A stretch of 64,000 nt of DNA, taken from NCBI RefSeq assembly GCF_024166365.1, contig NC_064838.1:71688001-71752000 (forward strand), given 5' to 3'. The stretch's first letter is position 1; each line of letters opens with the position of its first letter. Of this stretch, positions 56,570 through 64,000 are shown piece after piece. The position numbers and the translations under genes are program-made. Below the pieces are notes generated by a model. The model was not told the origin of the DNA, searched no databases, and was given only the letters and a program-made list of their open reading frames with translations. This DNA comes from Elephas maximus indicus (lineage: Eukaryota > Chordata > Mammalia > Proboscidea > Elephantidae).

Positions 56570-56833
56570 ACAAAGATCTATTCTTCCCCTTCCCACTCCC
56601 CACCTCCATGGGAAGAGTTTATTTCCCTGGACTTGGCCATTTGACTTACTTGGGCCAATGAGATGTTAGCACACGGGATAGGAGCAAAGGAACAGGGTTG
56701 GACTTGTTCTCTGGTACTTCTCCCGTTGCCAGAAGAAGAAAACACCCGGGATAGTCTACTGGGATGGTCAGTCATTTCATGGCCATCATTGAAGAATATA
56801 GTCATCTGGTATATCATTGACTCCAAAGCATGT
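56570..56833. mobile_element. Ancient dispersed repeat, unassigned
   Basis: 'ggacttggccatttgactta' and 'gggccaatgagatgttagca' recall a known old mammalian repeat that I cannot name. Confidence 0.35.
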
Positions 56834-57024
56834 ATTTAAAAGGTCTATATATGTATTTTTTTTTATATATGTATCTATCTAGAAGAATAGATATGCTAAA
56901 ATGTAGTAGTTATTATAGCTGTTGTATTTTAGGTGATTTCAATTATATAAACTATTTTTTTACCTTATCTCCTATTTTTTCTGTAATGATCATGGAATGG
57001 AGTCACCCTCCATTGTGTTTGTGT

Positions 57025-57222
57025 TTTGAGTTGCCATGGAGTCGATTCCAACTAATGACGACCCCATGTGCAGAGTAGAACTGCTCCGTAGAGTTTTCAA
57101 GCCTGTGACCTTTTGTAAGCAGATTGCCTGGCCTATCTTCTGAGGCACTTGGGGGTGGGTTCCAACTGCCAATCTTTCAGCTGGTAGTCAAGGACTTAAA
57201 CATTTCTGCCACTCAGAGGTCC
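57025..57222 (-). mobile_element. AfroSINE, long type
   Basis: 'gttgccatggagtcgattcc', 'cttctgaggcacttgggggt', 'tgccactcagaggtccc'. Confidence 0.9.
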
Positions 57223-57317
57223 CAGAGGATTTATATTACAGTAATGACTTATTCCCTGCCTCCACTTACTAAGAGAAAAACCAGCCATTGAAGAGTGGGG
57301 CATGCCATTAAAAAAAA

Positions 57318-57418
57318 AAAATTGCTATCAAGTCAATTCCAAGGAACGGCTGGTGGATTCGAACTGCTGACCTTTTGGTTAGCAACCGCGCTCTTAACCA
57401 TTGCACCACCAGGGCTCT
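57318..57418 (-). mobile_element. AfroSINE, internally deleted
   Basis: The tail 'attgctatcaagtcaattcc' jumps to 'aaggaacggctggtggattc'; the middle ~60 bp is missing. Confidence 0.9.
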
Positions 57419-57599
57419 AGGGTATGTCATAAAAAAAAAAAAAAGTCATAGTGGTAGATAAAAAAAACAAATTTGTATTGGTTTCTCACACAAAAGAAAA
57501 AAAAAACTAAGGTTTTAATTTTATGGCATCCTTATTTTTAATAATCTTTCTTATGGTTATGCATATATCAAAGCAAAAAACCTCAAACACAGAAAAGCA

Positions 57600-57960
57600 T
57601 AATTGAGAAGTAGACGCTCTCCCACAATCTGAATCTCACCCACACCTTCATCATTTTTTTGTTAACATTATGGCTTTTACCCTTACAAACTATATGTAAA
57701 TAGTCTGTTCTACAAACATTTTTTCACTAAATGTATCATGGACTTCTTTCCATAGCAATATACGGATGAATATTTCATTTATGAATATATTTAGCCACTC
57801 TCTTATTTAGTTGGGTTTTTTCCTTGACAAAACTGCCCTTGCTATTAATGACCCCATACTTACATCTTATGGCACTTGTCCAATTATTTCCTTAGGAAAA
57901 ATTCCTAGCAAGTAGCATTCTTGAGTCAAAAAGCAGAGTCGATAAATTTTAGATTCAGGT
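57600..57960 (-). mobile_element. Old L1 3' region
   Basis: 'ttttttcactaaatgtatca', 'cttgctattaatgaccccat' and 'ggaaaaattcctagcaagta' in reversed old-L1 order. Confidence 0.65.
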
Positions 57961-59139
57961 TGTTCTTTGTTAGGTTTTTGTTCTACTCTTGATTATAAGC
58001 TTCTAGATTTAGGGGCCATTTCTTTTTGGTGTAAGCCACCCTGCATGATTATGAGCAAGGACCATCTTTTATGGTCTCACTGCCCACTCCCCACACACAT
58101 ACAACTTTTTCAGCTCTTTAATAAGTTTAGACTGCAGGGTAATTTAGGTTTTGCTTCTCTAGAAAACAAAGGGAATCCTTGGTAAAAATAAAAAAATAAA
58201 TGTAACTGAAATAATCAGTCACTCCTATAATCCCTGTACTAGGTCGTCACATAGGGCACTGTCCAGGTCACAGATGGTTGCTGTGGGCTCAAGTGCTGCT
58301 GTCTGCTCCAATTAGCTTTGTGCAGAGCTGTGGAGTCCCACATGGTTCAAGACTGCCACCTTACCCAGGACTATGCAAAGCGAAATTAGTAGTGGGATCC
58401 TGTAATAATTTTCACTGTAGTTGAATCTGTGAATGTTAAAGACTTGTTAGCATAAGAGACGCCTCATTGTGTCACATAACTGATAGTTTCAACCTCCTTG
58501 GTAAGTGCTTGGGGCTTGGTGTATATTCAAGAAATGTTATTGTATTGAATTTAATTGGAAGGGATAATAAATGTCAACTAGTGCAACCATTGCATTGGTA
58601 CTTTCAAGACCAGCATGTAAGAAATCTAGTCATATTACATGCAGGAAATGGGCTTCGGTCCTACCAATGAACAACCCTGTGATTAAAAACCATGAGATTA
58701 ATGTTTTTTATGATCTGTTTTTTGTGGGGGAAAGAAGATAATAGCCCTACCAGGATTCTAATAGTACTTTTATCTTCAATTCATAGCAATTTTATGGTGT
58801 TAAATCTTCAAGGAGTGCCTGGAAATTAGTAGGACTTCAATTGCTGTAATTAACTGAATAAGAATAAACATTTAATGTTATCTACCCAACCATTATGCTG
58901 GTAGGATTAGCACCAGTATATTAGAAATAATAAAACTATTCTGTATTCTGGAACCCTGCTTTTCTCCAACAAATATACACCTTTAGGAGTTTAACCCATA
59001 GATTAACATTCTCTATTGTTCATCATGTGATAAAAATAATGACAAAATATCACCTACTGGACCATAATAGAAATGTTTTGAGAAGGACTTGACTAGTTTC
59101 CCCTGAAGTCTGGAGGACCAGAACCTGATTTACATGGTG
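57961..59139. other. Intergenic DNA, apparently unique
   Basis: More than 1 kb without a recognised transposon. Short frames at 57967-58185 and 58467-58670 have no supporting motif. Confidence 0.4.
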
Positions 59140-59608
59140 CAACAGTTTAAGTTATGGGTTTTTTTGGCTAGGCTATGAGTCTCGGTGGTTTGACAGGTGC
59201 TTTTCCATGACGTAATCATCTTCCATTTTGTAATCTGATATGTGAGTAGCCAACCTGTTGAAATGGGGTTTTCCTGGAAGTGTGGCCTATCTCTGGTATA
59301 TAAATCAATGTTCTGGCAAAGCTTGATCTCTCTCTTGACCTTGCATTCTTCTTGTCACCTGACCTCCAGTTCTTGGGATGTAAGCCTGCAGAAATCTCCA
59401 GCCTGCCACCTGACTTGCAGTTTTTGGGTTTGCCAGCCCCCATAATCTCATGAGCCAACAAAGGTCCCCAGCCTGCTGCCAGACCCACAGATGTGGGACT
59501 TGGCAGCCCCCAAAACTGCATGAGCCATTTCCTTGAAGTAAATCTCTCTATGTATTTATGTTTCTGGTTCACTAGTTTTGCTCCTCTAGAGAGCCCAGAC
59601 TAAGACAT
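59140..59608 (+). mobile_element. LTR-like element with internal duplication
   Basis: LTR 3' pattern 'atgagccatttccttgaagt' and end 'gagcccagactaagacat'. A ~69-bp unit ('cagcccccataatctcatga' and 'cagcccccaaaactgcatga') is present twice, at about 59390-59457 and 59459-59526. Confidence 0.6.
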
Positions 59609-60356
59609 GTGGAAAAGTCTAAAGGTAAGAGGTTGATGAGACCATCCTTCATGGCAAAGAACATACAGCAGGCTGTGCGCCAAGACTGCAGATACCCCAT
59701 TGGTCAGAGTGAACACTGCAAGCAAACACTGATACTAGCCTGTGCCATTTTGAATCTCATTAAAGAACCAGTCTCTGAAGAGGAGTGCAGCAGAATGAGG
59801 TGTACTACCAGAACAGGCCAGGAGGGGGCTTCTGGCCAGTCAGCTAGAGAGTGCATTACCTAAGGAAATAGGACACTTAGAAGTCCCTAGTTTTGGGGTG
59901 GGAAGGGGAGCAGTGAGGCTCCAAAGAACCCATAAAACCTCTCCTAGAGAGAAGGAGTCAGTGTTTGAGATTTTATGTCACCACTTCCGTAAGGCAGTAA
60001 TATAACCTTAAGGAAGCTCTTCTCTCTCTCCACAACCCAACACTACAGAGTCCAGAAGCAACAGAGTTTGGAGGAGGAGGAAGTAGGACAAAAAGAAAGA
60101 ACAAATCACTCCTGCTTTCCCACCTGGGGTTAGGTCTGAGCTTTGGGGAGAAAAGCTTGAATTGAATGAAATACTCAAGTTTAGCTGTTACACTGGACAT
60201 TTTAATACATATTACATTGGCTGTTTTAATAATTGAAAATGAGATTGTTAATACTTTGATGTCCTTGGACAAGCCGTGAAATCTGCCTTAGATATTAACC
60301 TGGGGCAGGTGAGGAAAACACAGTAGAGAACTGAAGATAGTGATGCAGAAAGTAAA
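59609..60356. other. Intergenic DNA, unassigned
   Basis: A frame at 59609-59863 has no recognised domain and lies directly behind the LTR end; I do not call it a gene. Confidence 0.4.
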
Positions 60357-60525
60357 TTAGCCCTGGTGGTGTAGTAGATAAGAGCCCAGCTGCTAACCAA
60401 AGGTTGGCAGTTCAAATCCAGCAGCTTCTTATTGAAAATTCTAAGGGGCAGTTCTACTCTGTCCTATAGGGTTGCTATGAGTTGGAGTCAACTGGATGGC
60501 GATGGGTTTGTTTTTTTTGGTTATA
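60357..60525 (+). mobile_element. AfroSINE, short type
   Basis: 'tagccctggtggtgtagtag' to 'gatggcgatgggtttg'. Confidence 0.93.
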
Positions 60526-60532
60526 TCTTACC

Positions 60533-60724
60533 AGGGAGCCCTGGAGGCACAGTGATTAAAGCGCTCGGCTGCTAGCTGAAAAGTCGGCAGTTCAAACCCA
60601 CCAGCCACTCTGTGGAGGAAGTTGTGGCAGTCTGCTTCCATAAATACTTACAGCCTTGGAAACTATGGGGCAGTTCTATTCTGTCCTATTGGGTTGCTAT
60701 GAGTTGGAATTGACAGCAGTGGGT
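60533..60724 (+). mobile_element. AfroSINE with long middle
   Basis: 'gggagccctggaggcacagt', 'tccataaatacttacagcct', 'tatgagttggaattgacagc'. Flanks tatatcttacca and gtatagcttacca suggest a duplication, so it inserted next to the previous SINE's tail. Confidence 0.92.
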
Positions 60725-60894
60725 ATAGCTTACCAAGTTCAACTCATTTAACAATCCAGTTTATCCCAATAAACCTTCAATGCTGTGTAAGGGTCCTTAT
60801 AACCTGAGAACCACCTAACTGACACCGTGACCAAAAATGACTTGGTAATTAGGGATCCTTTGAAGATTCTGTACTAGAGCCAGATGGGTCTCTT

Positions 60895-61060
60895 ATGATT
60901 AAAGAGACCACTGGTCCATGGATCAGTTGCATCAATATCACCTGAAAGCTGCTAGCAATATAGAATCTCAGGCTCTATCCCAGACCCACGGAATGAAAAT
61001 CTATGTTTTAACAAATCCCTCAGATGATTCATATGTACATTACAGTTTGAGAAGCATTGA
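60895..61060 (+). mobile_element. MER5A-like hAT-Charlie element
   Basis: 'caatatcacctgaaagctgc', 'tcaggctctatcccagaccc', 'cagtttgagaagcattgatt'. Confidence 0.8.
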
Positions 61061-61094
61061 TTAAAGAACTCAGTGTGTATTGGATTATCTGCTA

Positions 61095-61290
61095 GGTGGG
61101 GAATTCCTCATTTTGATCTCAGGCTTGTGAAATGCTGAATTAGAAAGAGGTTGGAATCATGAGACCTGGGCCCTAGCTACGTGACTCTGAACCAATCATT
61201 TTTAGAACTGTCTCTGCTTTCTTAGACAGGTTTAATCAGATGAATTGTAAGGTCCCATCTGGTTCAGCCATTCCATAATTCTAAGAAATT
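61095..61290 (+). mobile_element. MIR SINE, diverged
   Basis: 'gaatcatgagacctgggccc' and 'tacgtgactctgaaccaatc'. Confidence 0.65.
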
Positions 61291-61815
61291 TCAGTTGAAG
61301 CAAAAGGAAAAAAGAAAGCTTGGTTGAAACTTAATAAACACAGTAGCAAAATCATTAAAGAGCCACTGCAGGCTTTACCGCATCACTGTGCATCTGTGAT
61401 GGAGGGTATTGTCCGTGCATCCAAGCTCACCGGTGGGTTCTTTGTGTTAGCCCAAATGAAAAGTAATTTCCTGCTTAATAACAGTTATCTCTTCTGTATT
61501 GAGGAAAAAGCATATTTGATGACAAAAGAGGATTATTGCTAAAAACAAAATGATATTTAGAGTGGCAGGCTGCCAAGAGGTTCCAAATCATTTGTATTGG
61601 AATGATTAGTAAACTCTTAAGAAACAGCGAATCGGGATCACTTTGGTTTGTAAGGATTTGCTTTTGAAGAAAAGAAGGAATAGCTGTTTCAAAACAAAAA
61701 ACAAAACAAATCCTCCCACTCTCCTGCCTCATACACAAAACAAACTCATACCTAACTTTCTGAAGTAAATCTCCTGTTGGTGTGGATAAAGGACAATACT
61801 GAGATCTAAGCAGTT

Positions 61816-62017
61816 ACTATCAACTTGATTCTGATTCATGGTGATCCCATGTGAGTCAGAGAAGAACTCTGCTCTACAGGGTTTTCAATGTAGACATTTT
61901 CGAAAGTAGATCTCCAGCTGTTCTTCCAGATTTACCTGCAGGTGGACTTGAACCTCCAAGCTTTTGATTGGGACCCAAGCACATTAACCATAACCATTTC
62001 CCCACTCAGGGACTCCT
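61816..62017 (-). mobile_element. AfroSINE, long type, inserted beside a MIR
   Basis: Duplication gagatctaagca (61801) and gagatctagca (62021) with one indel. Reversed 'ctctgctctacagggttttc' and 'ccactcagggactcct' are clear. Confidence 0.9.
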
Positions 62018-62021
62018 ATTG

Positions 62022-62150
62022 AGATCTAGCACTTAGGAATCCATGTTTCAGGCTTATCACTGACTCACTATGTAACCTTGGCAAAGTCACTTACCCTTTC
62101 TGGGCTTCCGTTCTGTTATCTTGAAAGATGCTGGTTTCCATAATTCAACC
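62022..62150 (+). mobile_element. MIR SINE
   Basis: 'ccttggcaaagtcacttacc' and 'tgggcttccgttctgttatc'. Confidence 0.75.
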
Positions 62151-62184
62151 CTGTATGTTAATTGCAGCTCCTTAGTAGAGGTTT

Positions 62185-62316
62185 GGAAACCCTGGTGGCA
62201 TAATGGTTAAGAGCTAAGGCCGCTAACCAAAAAAGTTGCCAGTTCAAATCCACCAGGCATTCCTTGGAAACCCTATGGGGCAGTTTTGCTCTGTCCTTTA
62301 GGGTCACAACGAGTCT
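62185..62316 (+). mobile_element. AfroSINE, tail eroded
   Basis: 'gaaaccctggtggcataatg', 'caccaggcattccttggaaa'. Confidence 0.9.
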
Positions 62317-62447
62317 ATTCTGTCACATGAGGTTGAGTGGTAAATCAGCTCAATGGGCCTCTGGGTTGAGAAGTACAACAGGGCCTCAAGCAAGCTCAGT
62401 GTTAAAGAGTAGATCAGTTAATACTGTCCTTCTTCGGACAAGGGAAT

Positions 62448-62644
62448 TATTGTTACGTGCTTTGAGTTGAATCCGCCTCATAGAGACCCTGTGGGGCAGA
62501 GTGGAACCATAGGGTTTCCTAGGCTGCAGTCTTTGGGGAGTAAATCACCAGGTCTTTTCTCCCACAAAGCAGCTGGTAGGTTCAAACTGACGACCATTTT
62601 GGTTAGCAGCTGGGCTCTTAACCATTGCACCAACAAGGCTCTTT
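62448..62644 (-). mobile_element. AfroSINE, long type, 12-bp TSD
   Basis: ggacaagggaat at 62436-62447 and 62645-62656 is an exact duplication. Reversed 'ttgaatccgcctcatagaga' and 'attgcaccaacaaggctct'. Confidence 0.95.
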
Positions 62645-62656
62645 GGACAAGGGAAT

Positions 62657-64000
62657 AATAGGGAGTGACAAAGTAAGTCCCATTTATTTGCAGATTTCTG
62701 GACTAGAGGCTCTCTGAGGATATTTACTATTTTAAATATCTCATCCTCAAAACCTTTTTAAAAGAGTCTTATTATAGGATAAAACTAAGGAGAAATAGAC
62801 TGATTTTTAGGTTCGAAATTGCTATTTTGGAGTCTTTTTTAAAGGCTTGAAGCATATATGTGATTTTCTATTCTTGATAACAAATGCAGGACAAGCTCTG
62901 AGAAAAAGAAAAATGTGCCTGGATTTGAAAGAAATTCATTGTGAGATACAGGATAGGTTGAAGGGTTTTATGAAATGAGTCCTCTGTTCTGTTACCACAT
63001 AGATTGTTGTTCCATTCGGGGCACTTTATGTAAAAGACGCCCAATCTATAAATCAGACACCCAGCAATAAGGGAGGTGGCATTTTTGTATAAATTATTGT
63101 AAATCCAGGAAGTAGAAGTGTGGATGAACAAATTTTTATGGGCTTCTTGGCATACAAGTCATTTCATCAGTCATCTGTCTGGGATGATCTGTCCCCACAT
63201 TCCTGTGAAGGGGACTGGTTACGAGGAAAGAATTGAGAGTCCTGTCAAGAGCCTTGTTCCTTGACCTAAGGAGCCTCTCCTCAGGTCTCTCGTGCTCAGG
63301 AGTAGGTGTGGGAGTCTTTACTTGCCCTGTGGAGAGAGTGTTGCTGTTGTGTGTGGGTTTCAGTTTCAAATGTAAATTCCCAAAAGGAAGCTGGATTAAA
63401 GTACTGAAGAGAGTTCACAGAAGGAATACATTTATAAGTTTTTTTTTTTTTCTTTTAGGTCATTGAGCTCCTGCTTTAGTGGTCTACTTTCTACCTCTTA
63501 TTTTAAAAACAAAAATTTCATTGTTTTCCTGTCATTCCCTGATTCTTTGACAGTTCCAAAGAGTCAGCTAATGACGGTTCCCTTCGTGCTTAGAAGCAGC
63601 AGGCTTGTTTGTTTATTCGGTGTCAGTAAAAAGTATGCCTTTAACCCCCTGATAGAAAGTAAAACACACAGCTGTCCACCAAGGTGACAGTGCAGCATAA
63701 GACGTGCCCTGAATTCAAGGTTTACAACCCAGCAGGCATTTATAAAAAAAAAAAAAAGTAAGTCTAAAATGACAGATAATCCAAATGGGGGCCCTAACGG
63801 ATTTTGGAAGTTCTTACTCGGTTAGAAATGGTTAATAAATCTCTTTATCTTGATCTTATTATCTGTATTGGTAATAAATTCATGTGCTTCAAAAATAAAA
63901 ATGAAATCAAAAGAAGTCTTATTCTAACCCCTGGTTCTATCTACCTATTTACCTATCCTTCAGCTCCCTACAGGCAACCACTCTTATTAGTAGCCTTCTG
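62657..64000. other. Intergenic DNA to the window edge
   Basis: No gene and no clear transposon apart from a T-run at 63439-63451, an A-run near 63744-63757 and a possible old L1 start at about 63925-64000 ('ctccctacaggcaaccactc'). Confidence 0.4.

Noticed and set aside
59609-59863. 84-residue plus-strand frame
   Set aside because: No motif, no Kozak or exon signal, directly after an LTR end; consistent with chance.

Overview
The window is mammalian nuclear DNA from an afrotherian, most likely an elephant or another paenungulate such as manatee or hyrax. I infer this from about 35 copies of AfroSINE-type tRNA-derived SINEs, several 5'-truncated RTE (BovB-like) LINEs whose 3' tail matches the SINE tail, and L1 elements of different ages. 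Nothing supports a bacterial, plasmid or viral origin, and nearly all long open frames lie inside transposons or low-complexity DNA.

Only one host coding segment can be supported: the first coding exon of MAGI1 on the minus strand (1592-1904). It encodes residues 1-104, the N-terminal PDZ0 region, and ends at a clean GTAAG donor. Bases 1-1591 are the start of MAGI1 intron 1. Bases 1905 to about 2720 hold the 5' UTR and CpG-island promoter, with an NRF1-type palindrome, a MYB-like dyad and two upstream ATGs. Directly upstream (2886-3862) is a 1-kb CpG-rich minisatellite with a 205-bp higher-order period; its MAGI1-sense strand is G-rich.

From about 4 kb to 64 kb the window is intergenic. Layout: AfroSINE cluster and MIRs (4.7-6.4 kb); three exact 48-bp repeats (6.6 kb); LTRs, L2, MIR and a plus-strand L1 split by a solo LTR (7.5-15.4 kb); L2, an LTR-like block, SINEs and an unclassified palindromic repeat (17-21.3 kb); MER5A, L1 3' ends, MaLR LTRs and an ERVL-type LTR (23-28.5 kb); an RTE fragment, a fully palindromic MITE inside a MIR, SINEs and a truncated L1 (29-32.6 kb); older L1, LTR, a 2.1-kb RTE and Tigger (34-39.5 kb); a near full-length 7.8-kb L1 carrying a nested L1 tail and a SINE (43.2-51.0 kb); another RTE, L1 tail, solo LTR and a second copy of the unclassified palindromic repeat (51-56.5 kb); then SINEs, LTR, MER5A and sparse unique DNA to the end. 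Every autonomous element is visibly broken.

Exact target-site duplications let several insertion events be ordered. The items most worth checking are the higher-order minisatellite at the MAGI1 promoter, the two unclassified palindromic families, a target site used by both a SINE and its presumed RTE partner, and recurrent A-tract/T-tract dyads flanked by direct repeats, which may be real mini-insertions or assembly artefacts. All repeat family names rest on recalled consensus patterns, not on a database search.
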